Source: Uliginosibacterium sp036017065 (GTDB lineage Bacteria > Pseudomonadota > Gammaproteobacteria > Burkholderiales > Rhodocyclaceae). Taken from it: a stretch of 64,000 nucleotides of DNA. Positions 8,329-18,008 of the stretch are shown in pieces. Position numbers and translations under genes: made by a program. The notes below the pieces were generated by a model. It saw only the letters and a list, made by a program, of their open reading frames with translations. It searched no databases and had not been told where the DNA came from. Position 1 is the stretch's first letter, and each line of letters starts with the position of its first letter. The stretch covers positions 372,001 through 436,000 of the forward strand of contig NZ_JAYXHR010000002.1 of the NCBI RefSeq assembly GCF_036017065.1, written 5' to 3'.

Positions 8329-8344
8329 GAGCCCGGCCGGGCTC
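8329..8344. repeat. Perfect 16-bp palindrome
   Basis: GAGCCCGGCCGGGCTC reads the same on both strands and lies in the 359-bp gap between ahpC and the small gene at 8450. It could form a short hairpin or be a protein site. The rest of the gap, apart from the promoters listed, shows nothing I can name. Confidence 0.5.
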
Positions 8345-8384
8345 TCAGTGTTTATAGGCCGCGTCACAGCTTTCCGCCCCGGGT

Positions 8385-8412
8385 TTGCACCCCCGCCCGC
8401 CTGCGCGACAAT
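8385..8412 (+). promoter_or_regulatory. Candidate sigma-70 promoter for the 8450 gene
   Basis: TTGCAC (8385-8390) and GACAAT (8407-8412) are 16 bp apart and lie 38 bp before the ATG at 8450. Similar GACAAT boxes occur before hemW and pyrB in this window. Confidence 0.5.
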
Positions 8413-8449
8413 CCGTTTCCCTGTCGCCCACCGCGTTGCCGCTCCCGCC

Positions 8450-8668
8450 ATGAAGAAGATGACCTACGAGGCCTACCTCGACGAAGTGACCACCCTGATC
8501 GTCGAGAAGTACGACCTGCCGGACAACGAAGCGATCCGCATCGTGATGGCCGCGCAGGCAGCCGAGTACTTCAGCCCGCACGACGACGACCCGGCCCTGC
8601 GCACGCTGGACCGCGCCCACGAAGACGCCCGCGCCGTCTACAAGCAGTACGGCAAGGGCAAGGCCTGA
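8450..8668 (+). CDS. Small conserved hypothetical protein
   Basis: A 72-residue acidic, helical, probably cytoplasmic protein with no signal peptide or membrane segment. It begins MKKMTYEAYLDEVTTLI and ends with a Lys/Gly-rich tail. I recognise no domain. A promoter-like pair of boxes precedes it. Its stop codon is 2 bp before the TTG start of the methyltransferase gene, so the two are probably co-transcribed. Reality as a gene is supported by this spacing, the promoter and the residue composition. Function unknown. Confidence 0.65.
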   Translation: MKKMTYEAYLDEVTTLIVEKYDLPDNEAIRIVMAAQAAEYFSPHDDDPALRTLDRAHEDARAVYKQYGKGKA

Positions 8669-8670
8669 GC

Positions 8671-9300
8671 TTGGCGAACGCCGACGACCCGCTGCGCGCC
8701 CTCAGCCGGACCACGCTGGCGCACTACGACCAGAACGCCGAGGGCTTCTGGGAAGGCACGCGCGACCACGATGTCAGCCAGAACATCGCCGCCCTGCTGG
8801 ACGCCATCGGCCAGCCGGCACCCTGCACCATCCTCGATTTCGGCTGTGGCCCCGGCCGCGACCTCAAGGCCTTCCGCGACGCTGGCCACATCGCCGTGGG
8901 GCTGGACGGCGCCCGCCACTTCGTCGACATGGCCCGCGCGCACAGTGGCTGCGAAGTGCTGCACCAGGACTTCCTCGCGCTGGACCTGCCGAGCGCGCGC
9001 TTCGACGGCGTGTTCGCCAATGCCTCGCTGTTCCACGTGCCCTCACAGGCACTGCCGGATGTACTGCGGGCCTTGTACGCCACGCTGAAACCCGGCGGCG
9101 TGCTGTTCAGCTCCAACCCGCGCGGCGACAACCGCGAAGGCTGGTCGGGCGAACGCTACGGCGTATGGCACGACCTCGCCGGGTGGACGCGCTACATGGA
9201 AACGGCGGGCTTCGTGGCGCTCTCCCACTACTACCGGCCGGATGGCCTGCCACGCGCGCAGCAGCCCTGGCTGGCCAGCCTGTGGCGCCGGCCGTCGTGA
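8671..9300 (+). CDS. Class I SAM-dependent methyltransferase
   Basis: A 209-residue methyltransferase with motif I ILDFGCGPGRDLKAF near residue 52, followed by an acidic loop (GLDGARHF) and motif IV-like FDGVFANASLFHVP. The family transfers a methyl group from S-adenosylmethionine; no substrate can be assigned. The only plausible start close to the core is TTG at 8671, 2 bp after the preceding stop, with AAGGGCAAGG before it. An upstream in-frame extension would run through the small gene and has no coding look. It is followed by a converging protease gene. Confidence 0.8.
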   Translation: MANADDPLRALSRTTLAHYDQNAEGFWEGTRDHDVSQNIAALLDAIGQPAPCTILDFGCGPGRDLKAFRDAGHIAVGLDGARHFVDMARAHSGCEVLHQDFLALDLPSARFDGVFANASLFHVPSQALPDVLRALYATLKPGGVLFSSNPRGDNREGWSGERYGVWHDLAGWTRYMETAGFVALSHYYRPDGLPRAQQPWLASLWRRPS

Positions 9301-9321
9301 TGCGCCGGGGCCGACGACACC

Positions 9322-10047
9322 TCAGTCCTTGGTCAGCGTCCGCAGGATGTCCGCATACCAGGCGCAATTGAGGCCCAGGGCCTCGTCCTGCAGCAGGTCG
9401 CGGCCCACGTCCAGGCGGGCGGAATGCACCCCGAGCAAGAGCCAAGGAAAACCCTCCTCCCCGCACGGGCGACGGCCGCGCATGACCACCGGCGCACCGC
9501 TGGTGCCGCGATGGGTGCGCGCATCGGTCAGGAAGTAGCCCTTGCCCTGGAAGCGCAGGCCGAAGGAGGAGGCGTTGACCGCGTGGCGCACCACCGGCAG
9601 GTGGTGCAGGGTGTCGTGGAAGCCCAGGGGGAAGCCCACCACCAGCAGGGATGAGCCCAGCTCCACCTCCTGCGGCAGGCACTCCAGCTGCGCCATGCCG
9701 AAGGCACGATAGGCCGCTGTCGCCGGCAGCGCGCCGCGTTCCAGTTCGATGACGGCCACGTCGATGTCGCCCCCGCCATCACCCCCTTGCCGCCAGATGC
9801 TGCGGCCGTGCCGGTACAGCGGGATGGAAAAGCCGGTGGATGCCGCCATGTTGTGGGCGCTGGTGTGCATCTCGATCTCGATCCGGTCCGGGTGGTGGCC
9901 ACTGGCTTCATCCACCAGCACGTGACGGCTGGTCACCAGGAACAGGCGTGTGTCGCGCTCGAAGAAGAAGCCGCTGGCGCAGGTCAGCAGGGACCCGCCG
10001 GCAAAGGTGGATACGCGTGCTGCGGCCAGCAGCAGGGGATCGATCAT
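9322..10047 (-). CDS. Trypsin-like serine protease without signal peptide
   Basis: A 241-residue protein with the S1 chymotrypsin-fold triad: His in LVTSRHVL near residue 43, Asp in DIDVAVIEL near residue 96, and Ser in HRGTSGAPV near residue 187. The oxyanion sequence GTSGAP is typical of this superfamily. No signal peptide or PDZ domain is visible, which makes it unlike HtrA; it may act in the cytoplasm or be exported in an unrecognised way. It converges with the methyltransferase gene. The ATG at 10047 lacks a strong ribosome site. Substrate unknown. A second, larger trypsin-like gene occurs at 18870-20627. Confidence 0.75.
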   Translation of the reverse strand: MIDPLLLAAARVSTFAGGSLLTCASGFFFERDTRLFLVTSRHVLVDEASGHHPDRIEIEMHTSAHNMAASTGFSIPLYRHGRSIWRQGGDGGGDIDVAVIELERGALPATAAYRAFGMAQLECLPQEVELGSSLLVVGFPLGFHDTLHHLPVVRHAVNASSFGLRFQGKGYFLTDARTHRGTSGAPVVMRGRRPCGEEGFPWLLLGVHSARLDVGRDLLQDEALGLNCAWYADILRTLTKD

Positions 10048-10433
10048 GGGGCGTTACCGCGGGGATGCCGCGCGGACGCGCAGCAGGAGGGCAGGGGAGG
10101 ACGTGCCGGGGCACCGCCGCATTGTCCCCCCGGGCGGGCGCCCTGTCGAAGGAAACAGCGGGCCGGCGGCATCACCCGCAGCGCCGGCTTGCGATTTGCC
10201 TTGCCATTGTCACGGGCAGCGCGCAGCATGGGTCGTCCGTCGTTGTCCGGCCAGCCCTGCCAATTCTCCCTGGCCCTGGCGGATGTCTTCCCCGCAGTCC
10301 CTGCGCGCCTCGCACGGCCTCGCCTCCGGGCTTCCGACCCGGGGAAAAGGCTCTTCCCGTTCTCATCATCGCCCTCGCGGGCGACGGTCTCCCGGTCAGG
10401 CGCGGCTCCATCACCGACCAGGACCAGCTGACC
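10048..10433. other. Divergent intergenic region with no recognisable element
   Basis: This 386-bp region between two diverging genes is GC-rich with short C and G runs. I found no convincing promoter pair, hairpin or small ORF with a ribosome site. Confidence 0.4.
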
Positions 10434-10808
10434 ATGAACCAGAGCTACAAGGGTTTCCTCATCCAGCCGCTCGTTTTCCCGCGCACCAGCTCCGAGCGAC
10501 GCTGCCGTGAGAAACAGTACGACGTGGCCGTCCGCATCACCCGCGACGACGACAGCAATGACGTCGGCGACGTCTTCCAGGTGCCGCTGAGTGCCTCGTT
10601 CGAATACCTCGGCGATGCCCGCCGCGCCGGCGCCGCCTATGCCCTGCGCGTCATCGACGGCAAGGTGCCCGGCGCGCGCATCACGCCCGCCAGCGAGCGC
10701 CCGGTCGTCGTTCCGCCCCCGGCCGCCGTGGAAGAGGCCGCACCGCCACCCGCCAAACCCAAGCGGCGCAGCAAGGTGGCCGCCGCCGACAAGGTCGAAG
10801 CGCTCTGA
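10434..10808 (+). CDS. Conserved hypothetical protein with Pro/Ala/Lys-rich tail
   Basis: A 124-residue cytoplasmic-looking protein. Residues 1-80 form a compact domain (MNQSYKGFLIQPLVFP, then a charged sheet-like region). Residues 85-124 are Pro, Ala and Lys rich and probably disordered, ending in a basic patch (PKRRSKVAAADK) that could bind nucleic acid. I do not recognise a family. It is followed 20 bp later by the converging luciferase-like gene. The start at 10434 is the only ATG that opens with a compact domain. Confidence 0.6.
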   Translation: MNQSYKGFLIQPLVFPRTSSERRCREKQYDVAVRITRDDDSNDVGDVFQVPLSASFEYLGDARRAGAAYALRVIDGKVPGARITPASERPVVVPPPAAVEEAAPPPAKPKRRSKVAAADKVEAL

Positions 10809-10827
10809 TCCGGGGCCGGCCCCGACC

Positions 10828-11817
<990 letters not shown>

Positions 11818-12134
11818 GGGATCAGACGGGACTTCCGGAAAAAGCGAAGACAACAACGGCACGACATAGAACGGCACGCCGATGGCATGTGCCCGATGAT
11901 GGGCGCCGCCGCCAGGGACGACAAGGCGGCGAAAACACTTGTCGAGGAATCTGGACAATCGCAGCGGAGCGAAGTGCCCGCCGACACAGCGATTCACTGT
12001 CCACGCTGTTCACATGCTGGCGGCCAGCGCCGGATTCAAGTGCGCCGGGCGGCGAAGCCGGCACCACGGTGCAACCGCAGGCCGTAACATCGGGTCTCAC
12101 TCCCGTCGTTCCACCTCGTGCCGGAGCCGCCCCC
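11818..12134. other. Divergent intergenic region
   Basis: This 317-bp stretch lies between the monooxygenase and the TldD-like gene. It contains a GACAAT hexamer at 11954 without a well-spaced -35 partner. Nothing else was recognised. Confidence 0.35.
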
Positions 12135-13643
12135 TTGTTCCCCGCCTCTCCCACCTCCCCTGCCTCCTCCGTGCCCTCGGCCTCCGCGGCCGACCTGCAC
12201 CCGACCGCCGCCCTGTTCCGCTCGCTGGCGCCAGCGGTCGACTTCTGCTCGCTGCGCATCGTCGATGAGCGGAGCGACCACCTCGGCGTGCGGCAGGACG
12301 TGCTGCAACCGCCTTCCACCAGCCAGAGCCGGGGCGCGATGGTGAGCGTCGTGCACCAGGGCGGCTACGGCTACGCCGCCACCAGCGACCTGAGTGCCGC
12401 CGGCCTGCGCGAGGCCATCGGCCGCGCGGTGGACTGGGCTGCGCGCAGCGCCGGCCATTCGGTGGTCGACTTCACCCGCATCACCCTGCCGCGACCGCAG
12501 GGCCGCTACGTCAGCCCCGGCGTGGAGGCACCGCTGCAACGCTCCCGACGCGACATCATCGACCTTCTGATGGCGGAGTCGAAGGCCTGCAGGACGGATG
12601 CACGCATCGTCGACTGGTCCGCCTCGCTGTGGACCACCGCGACCGACCAGCTCTACGTCACCGCCGACGGCGCCGAGGCCTTCCAGCGGTTCCGCCAGGT
12701 GATGCCCGGTCTGTCGGTGTCCGCCAACGCGGGTGCCGACACCCAGACGCGCAGCTTCGCCGGTGGCGGCTTGTGCCGGCAGGGCGACCTGTCGGTGTTG
12801 CTGGACAGCGGCTTCGTCGGCAGCGGCCCGCGCCTGGCAGCGGAGGCCATCGCATTGCTGGAGGCGCCCAACTGCCCCACCGGGCGCATGGACCTGTTGC
12901 TGATGCCTTCGCAGATGATGCTGCAGATCCACGAATCCATCGGCCACCCGCTGGAGCTGGACCGCATCCTCGGCGACGAGCGCAACTTCGCCGGCACCAG
13001 CTTCGTCACCCTCGACATGTTCGGTCACTACCAGTACGGCTCGCCGCTGCTCAACGTGAGCTTCGACCCGACCCGCGCGGAAGAACTCGCCAGCTACGGC
13101 TGGGACGACGAAGGCACGCTTGCCAGCAAGGTCTTCGTCATCCGCGACGGCGTGCTGCAACACCCGCTGGGCGGCAGCATCTCGCAGGCACGCGCCGCGA
13201 TGGCCGGGCACACGGTAGGTGGTGCGGCCAGCGCACGCGCCAGCAGCTGGAACCGCCCGCCGCTGGACCGCATGTCCAACCTCAACGTGGAGCCGGGCGA
13301 CAGCACGCTGGAGGAAATGATCGCCTCGGTGGAACGCGGCGTGCTGATGGACGGCAACATCTCCTGGTCCATCGACGATTCGCGCAACAAGTTCCAGTTC
13401 GGCTGCGAATACGGCCGCCTCATCGAAGGCGGAGAGCTGAAAGGCGTGGTGCGCAACCCGAATTACCGCGGCATATCCGCCAGCTTCTGGCGATCGCTGC
13501 GCGCGGTGGGCAATGCCGCCACGCTGGAGGTGATGGGCACGCCCTTCTGCGGCAAGGCCGAGCCTTCGCAGATCATCCGCGTCGGCCACGCCTCGCCGGC
13601 CTGCCTGTTCAGCGACGTCGAAGTCTTCGGCGCGGAGGCCTGA
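12135..13643 (+). CDS. TldD-like metallopeptidase subunit
   Basis: A member of the TldD/PmbA (U62/M103) family, about 502 residues. The active-site HExxxH motif, HESIGH, lies at residues 266-271, in the position expected of the catalytic subunit. Other family features are SFVTLDMFGHYQYGSP and GCEYGRLIEGGEL near the C terminus. TldD/TldE complexes act as proteases in microcin and toxin-antitoxin processing in E. coli; the target here is unknown. No ATG suits the start; TTG at 12135 has GGAG 9 bp before it, and GTG at 12171 is an alternative. The partner TldE-like gene follows after 2 bp, so the two are probably translated together. Confidence 0.87.
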   Translation: MFPASPTSPASSVPSASAADLHPTAALFRSLAPAVDFCSLRIVDERSDHLGVRQDVLQPPSTSQSRGAMVSVVHQGGYGYAATSDLSAAGLREAIGRAVDWAARSAGHSVVDFTRITLPRPQGRYVSPGVEAPLQRSRRDIIDLLMAESKACRTDARIVDWSASLWTTATDQLYVTADGAEAFQRFRQVMPGLSVSANAGADTQTRSFAGGGLCRQGDLSVLLDSGFVGSGPRLAAEAIALLEAPNCPTGRMDLLLMPSQMMLQIHESIGHPLELDRILGDERNFAGTSFVTLDMFGHYQYGSPLLNVSFDPTRAEELASYGWDDEGTLASKVFVIRDGVLQHPLGGSISQARAAMAGHTVGGAASARASSWNRPPLDRMSNLNVEPGDSTLEEMIASVERGVLMDGNISWSIDDSRNKFQFGCEYGRLIEGGELKGVVRNPNYRGISASFWRSLRAVGNAATLEVMGTPFCGKAEPSQIIRVGHASPACLFSDVEVFGAEA

Positions 13644-13645
13644 AC

Positions 13646-14992
13646 ATGAATATGAGCACGAGCAAGGCAACGAGCGACATGCAGCAGCAGTTCCACGCGC
13701 TGGCCGATTTCATCGCCACCCGCCTGCAAGGTAGCGAGCGCTTCACCTGCTGGTTCTCCGGCGAATCCACCGATTTCGTGCGCTTCAACCGCGGCCTGAT
13801 CCGCCAGCCCGGCCATGTGCAGCAGGCCAACCTCAGCCTGAGCCTCATCGACGGCCAGCGCCAGGCGCGTGGCGAGTTCAGCCTCAGCGGCGTGGCGGAC
13901 ATCGATCGGGAACGGCTCACTCGCCTCGTCGAAGAACTGCGCGTGCAACTGCCGGACCTGCCCGACGACCCCTACCTGCTGATCGCCACCGAGGTGCAGG
14001 ACAGCACGCGCGTCGTCGCCTCCGCGCTGCCGCCGGCCGGCGACATGGTGGAAGAGATCCTCGCCGCCGCACACGCCCACGATTTCGTCGGCATCCTCGC
14101 TAGCGGGCCGCTGTTCCGCGGCTTCGCCAACAGCTACGGCCAGCGCAACTGGCACGAGATCGCCAGCTTCAACCTCGATTTCAGCCTCTACCTCGCCGGC
14201 GACAAGGCGGTGAAGAGCAGCTACGCCGGCTTCGACTGGCAGGGCGACGCTTTCCGGGCACGCTACGCCGACGCGGCGGCGCAACTCGAACTGCTGCGCC
14301 GTCCCGCGCAACGCATCGCCCCCGGCCCCTGCCGCGCCTACCTGACGCCCACCGCACTCAGCGAAGTCATCGGCATGCTCGGCTGGGGCGGCGTGTCGGA
14401 GAAATCGCTGCGCACCAAGTACAGCTCGCTGCGCCGCATGCGCGACGAAGGCCTGCGTCTGCACCCGTCCATCCAGCTCGCCGAGCACACCGCCGCCGGC
14501 CTCGGCCCCGCCTTCCAGCCGCAGGGTTTCATCAAGGCCCCGCGCGTGGAGCTGATCCGCGACGGTGCGCTGGTGGGCTCGTTGATCTCGCCGCGCACCG
14601 CCCGCGAGTTCGACCTGCAGCCGAACGGCGACGAGGGCATGGACGCGGTGGAACTCGCCGCCGGCACGCTGCCGCAAGCCGATGTGCTGCAAGCGCTGGG
14701 CGACGGCGTCTACATCGGCAACCTCTGGTACCTCAACTACTCCGACCGCGCCAGCTGCCGCATGACCGGCATGACCCGCTTCGCCAGCTTCAAGGTGGAA
14801 GGCGGCGAGATCGTCGCTCCGCTGGAAGTGATGCGCTTCGACGAGTCGCTGTACCGCATGCTCGGCGACAAGCTGCTGGGCCTCACCCGAGAACGCGAGC
14901 TGCTGATCGACAGTCAGAGCTACGAGCAACGCGGCACCGGCAGCATGCTGCTGCCCGGCACGCTGGTGGAGGACTTCAGCTTCGTGCTGTAA
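13646..14992 (+). CDS. TldE/PmbA-like partner subunit
   Basis: A 448-residue protein of the same fold as TldD but without an HExxxH motif, as expected of the non-catalytic TldE half. The ATG at 13646 follows GGAGG from the end of the preceding gene, giving tight coupling. The C-terminal region carries GDGVYIGNLWYLNYSDR and MTGMTRFASF, similar to the metal-dependent hydrolase fold shared by TldD/E. In E. coli the two genes are unlinked; here they form a two-gene unit, so this pair may be a separate lineage. No precursor-peptide gene is visible beside it. Confidence 0.85.
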   Translation: MNMSTSKATSDMQQQFHALADFIATRLQGSERFTCWFSGESTDFVRFNRGLIRQPGHVQQANLSLSLIDGQRQARGEFSLSGVADIDRERLTRLVEELRVQLPDLPDDPYLLIATEVQDSTRVVASALPPAGDMVEEILAAAHAHDFVGILASGPLFRGFANSYGQRNWHEIASFNLDFSLYLAGDKAVKSSYAGFDWQGDAFRARYADAAAQLELLRRPAQRIAPGPCRAYLTPTALSEVIGMLGWGGVSEKSLRTKYSSLRRMRDEGLRLHPSIQLAEHTAAGLGPAFQPQGFIKAPRVELIRDGALVGSLISPRTAREFDLQPNGDEGMDAVELAAGTLPQADVLQALGDGVYIGNLWYLNYSDRASCRMTGMTRFASFKVEGGEIVAPLEVMRFDESLYRMLGDKLLGLTRERELLIDSQSYEQRGTGSMLLPGTLVEDFSFVL

Positions 14993-15076
14993 CGACGCGC
15001 GCGTAGCTTTCGGCCATCGGCACGTCGCTTGCTACATCCGCAGCGACACCACGTCCGGTGCATCAACGGAGGGCAC

Positions 15077-16468
15077 ATGAGCTACCGCCATGTCATCGAC
15101 AGCCACGCCTGGGTCTTCGCGGACCTGCGCGAAGTCATGGCCAGGGCCAGCCCGTTGCGTTCCGGCGACTTGCTGGCCGGCGTCGCCGCCAGCTCGGCGG
15201 TCGAACGCATGGCGGCGCGCATGTGCCTGGCGGAGGTGCCGCTGCAGCGCTTCCTCGACGAGGCGCTGATTCCCTACGAGGCGGACGAGGTCACGCGGCT
15301 GATCCTCGACACGCACGACAAGGCGGCCTTCGCGCCCATCGCGCACCTCACCGTCGGCGGCTTCCGCGACTGGCTGTTGTCGGCGCAGGCGGACGAAGCG
15401 GCACTGGCTGGCATCCGCGCCGGCGTCACGCCGGAGATGGCGGCGGCGGTCAGCAAGCTGATGCGCAACCAGGACCTCGTGCTGGTGGCCCGCAAATGCC
15501 GCGTCGTCACCCGCTTCCGCAACACCGTCGGCCTGCCGGGCAGGCTGTCGGTGCGCCTGCAGCCCAACCACCCGACCGACGACCTGCGCGGCATTGCCGC
15601 CTCCATCGTCGATGGCCTGCTGTACGGCGCGGGGGACGCGGTGATCGGCGTGAACCCGGCCACCGACAGCATCGCCGGCCTGACGCGGCTGGTGCATGTG
15701 CTGGACGAGGTGATCGCGCGGCTCGACATCCCGACGCAATCCTGCGTGCTGACCCATGTGACCAACACCGTGCAGATGCTCGAGCAGGGCGCGCCGGTGG
15801 ACCTCGTGTTCCAGTCGGTCGCCGGCACGCAGGCCGCCAACGCGGCTTTCGGCATCGACCTCGCGATGCTGCGCGAGGCACGCGACGCGGCGCTGTCGCT
15901 GAAGCGCGGCACCGTGGGTGACAACGTCATGTACTTCGAGACAGGACAGGGCAGCGCGCTGTCGGCCAACGCGCATCACGGCGTGGACCAGCAGACCTGC
16001 GAGGCGCGCGCCTACGCGGTGGCCCGCGCCTTCGACCCGCTGCTGACCAATACGGTGGTCGGCTTCATCGGCCCGGAGTACCTGTACGACGGCAAGCAGA
16101 TCATCCGCGCCGGGCTGGAGGACCACTTCTGCGGCAAGCTGCTGGGCCTGCCACTGGGCTGCGACGTCTGCTACACCAACCACGCCGAGGCCGACCAGGA
16201 CGACATGGACACCCTGCTCACGCTGCTGGGCGTGGCCGGCATCAGCTTCATCATGGGCGTGCCGGGGGCGGACGACATCATGCTCAACTACCAGAGCACC
16301 AGCTTCCACGACGGCCTCTACCTGCAGGCCGCGCTGGGCCTGCGCCGCGCGCCGGAGTTCGAGGACTGGCTGCGCCGCATGCAGATCGCCGATGATGACG
16401 GCCGCATCCGCCCGGTGACGCCGCAGCATCCGGCACTGGGTGCGCTGCGCCAGTTGAAGCTGGCCTGA
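15077..16468 (+). CDS. eutB: Ethanolamine ammonia-lyase large subunit
   Basis: Adenosylcobalamin-dependent lyase subunit that converts ethanolamine to acetaldehyde and ammonia. The 463-residue length and the sequence fit EutB: KLMRNQDL and RNTVGLPGRLSVRLQPNHP in the first half, GINPATDS-type GVNPATDS, then ECYETGQGSALSANAHHG-like FETGQGSALSANAHHG, which line the substrate site. The ATG at 15077 follows GGAGGG. It is followed after 10 bp by eutC. No eutA reactivase, transporter or microcompartment gene is present in the window, so this is the short catabolic form found in many proteobacteria. Confidence 0.97.
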   Translation: MSYRHVIDSHAWVFADLREVMARASPLRSGDLLAGVAASSAVERMAARMCLAEVPLQRFLDEALIPYEADEVTRLILDTHDKAAFAPIAHLTVGGFRDWLLSAQADEAALAGIRAGVTPEMAAAVSKLMRNQDLVLVARKCRVVTRFRNTVGLPGRLSVRLQPNHPTDDLRGIAASIVDGLLYGAGDAVIGVNPATDSIAGLTRLVHVLDEVIARLDIPTQSCVLTHVTNTVQMLEQGAPVDLVFQSVAGTQAANAAFGIDLAMLREARDAALSLKRGTVGDNVMYFETGQGSALSANAHHGVDQQTCEARAYAVARAFDPLLTNTVVGFIGPEYLYDGKQIIRAGLEDHFCGKLLGLPLGCDVCYTNHAEADQDDMDTLLTLLGVAGISFIMGVPGADDIMLNYQSTSFHDGLYLQAALGLRRAPEFEDWLRRMQIADDDGRIRPVTPQHPALGALRQLKLA

Positions 16469-16478
16469 GGAGACAGGG

Positions 16479-17303
16479 ATGAGCCAACCCGCATCCATCG
16501 ACGTCGCCGTGCACGCCGACCCCTGGGACGACCTGCGCCGCCACACCGCCGCCCGCCTCGCGCTCGGCCGCGCTGGCGACAGCCTGCCGACCGCCGAGGT
16601 GTTGCGCTTCGGTCTTGCCCATGCGCAGGCGCGCGATGCGGTTCACGTCGCGCTCGATACCGATGCGCTGCAGGCGGCATTCGTCGAGGACGGCAACGAG
16701 GTGCTGTGCGTGCGCAGCGCGGCTGGTGATCGCGCCACCTATCTTGCGCGCCCCGACCTCGGCCGGCGCCTGCATGCCGACAGTGCCGCGGTGCTTCGCC
16801 AGCGTGCGGCTGCCGACGATCACGCCCCCTGCGACCTGCTGCTGGTCATCGCCGACGGCCTGTCCTCGCTGGCCATCGCCCGCAATGCACCGGCGCTGGT
16901 GGCGGCGATCCGTTCCGCTGCGCCCACGGGCTGGCAGCTCGGCCCCCTGGTGATCGCCAGCCAGGCGCGCGTGGCCCTTGCCGACGAAGTCGGCGAGCTG
17001 CTGGGCGCGCGCATGGTGGCGATGCTGATCGGCGAACGCCCCGGCCTCAGCTCGCCCGACAGCCTGGGCATCTACCTCACCTGGGCACCGCGTGTCGGCC
17101 GCAGCGACGCCGAGCGCAACTGCATCTCCAACGTCCGCCCCGAAGGCCTCGGCTATGAGGCGGCGGCACGCAAGCTGTGGTGGCTGTGTGGCGCCGCGCG
17201 GCAACTGCAGCTCACCGGCGTGGGGCTGAAGGACCGCAGCGACGAGGATCGGCTTGGTGTGGATGATCCGTTCGCACCGATTTCGAAGCCGGAGGGTACA
17301 TGA
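16479..17303 (+). CDS. eutC: Ethanolamine ammonia-lyase small subunit
   Basis: A 274-residue light chain that completes the B12-binding site with EutB. Family landmarks are LRRHTAARLALGRAG near the N terminus, DLLLVIADGLSSLAI near residue 120, GERPGLSSPDSLGIYLTW near residue 190 and RNCISNVRPEGLGY near residue 212. The ATG follows GAGGAGACAGGG. It is co-transcribed with eutB. Its C terminus is the last part of this two-gene unit; the next gene is unrelated and of lower GC. Confidence 0.97.
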   Translation: MSQPASIDVAVHADPWDDLRRHTAARLALGRAGDSLPTAEVLRFGLAHAQARDAVHVALDTDALQAAFVEDGNEVLCVRSAAGDRATYLARPDLGRRLHADSAAVLRQRAAADDHAPCDLLLVIADGLSSLAIARNAPALVAAIRSAAPTGWQLGPLVIASQARVALADEVGELLGARMVAMLIGERPGLSSPDSLGIYLTWAPRVGRSDAERNCISNVRPEGLGYEAAARKLWWLCGAARQLQLTGVGLKDRSDEDRLGVDDPFAPISKPEGT

Positions 17304-17378
17304 CCAGGTATGCAGCTATCGACTTGCTTGCCACGCTCATGCACCCTATTCCTTCGACTTCAACCGAAGACGACACCG

Positions 17379-17927
17379 ATGCGTCCGATTGGCTACATGT
17401 ACAAGAGAGTGGTTTGTTGTCCGGATTGGATCAAGGCCACGGGAGTGAGCGACGTCTATTCGCTGAGCGGATGCGTTTCCCCCCAATTTGATGACTACGT
17501 GAACTACTGGCGGCACAACGGTTTCTGGCTATTCGATTCGCCCCGGATCATTGAACTTTTGGCGCAAGAGCACGATGTGTCCTTGGACGGAATGAAACTC
17601 TTCTACTACGAGGCACACGAGGAAGAGTTCGATGACGAGCGGAACAGGTGGGTACCTTTCGGTTCCGAGGAGGCCTTTGGTACCGCAATCGACGTACCTG
17701 CCGAGAAGACGCTTGAGGGGTTTGACGTAACGGGCTTCATGCAACACACGACTCCGGAATGCTCTCCGCTTTCCTGTAATTCCCTTGCTGAATCAATTCC
17801 GACCAACGCCCACTGTCTGCTCTCTACCTTCGACGAGGCGGTCAAGGCACTTGAGAGCGGGGCTTTTCGGAACGCCGAGCCCGGCCCGTACAGGATCATC
17901 GCGGTTTACTCGGTGAAGGCTGCTTAA
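17379..17927 (+). CDS. Conserved hypothetical protein, lower GC than neighbours
   Basis: About 182 residues, cytoplasmic, acidic, with no signal peptide. The core pattern CPDWIKA, FDDYVNYWRHNGFW, YYEAHEEEFDDE, ECSPLSCNSLAESIPTN and ending EPGPYRIIAVYSVKAA resembles an uncharacterised protein family seen in scattered proteobacteria. Several cysteines are conserved-looking. The base composition is visibly poorer in GC than eutBC before it and the reductase after it, which suggests recent transfer. Start is uncertain: ATG 17379 or 17397; neither has a strong ribosome site. Function unknown. Confidence 0.65.
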   Translation: MRPIGYMYKRVVCCPDWIKATGVSDVYSLSGCVSPQFDDYVNYWRHNGFWLFDSPRIIELLAQEHDVSLDGMKLFYYEAHEEEFDDERNRWVPFGSEEAFGTAIDVPAEKTLEGFDVTGFMQHTTPECSPLSCNSLAESIPTNAHCLLSTFDEAVKALESGAFRNAEPGPYRIIAVYSVKAA

Positions 17928-18008
17928 GCTGAGCAGCGCCACCGACGAACTCTCGGCACTTGTTGGTCACTTGCTTGTCGGACTCATTCCTTTCCTATCG
18001 GAGCACTC

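Noticed and set aside
14993..15076. Cobalamin riboswitch before eutB
   Set aside because: The 84-bp leader is too short and lacks the B12 box.
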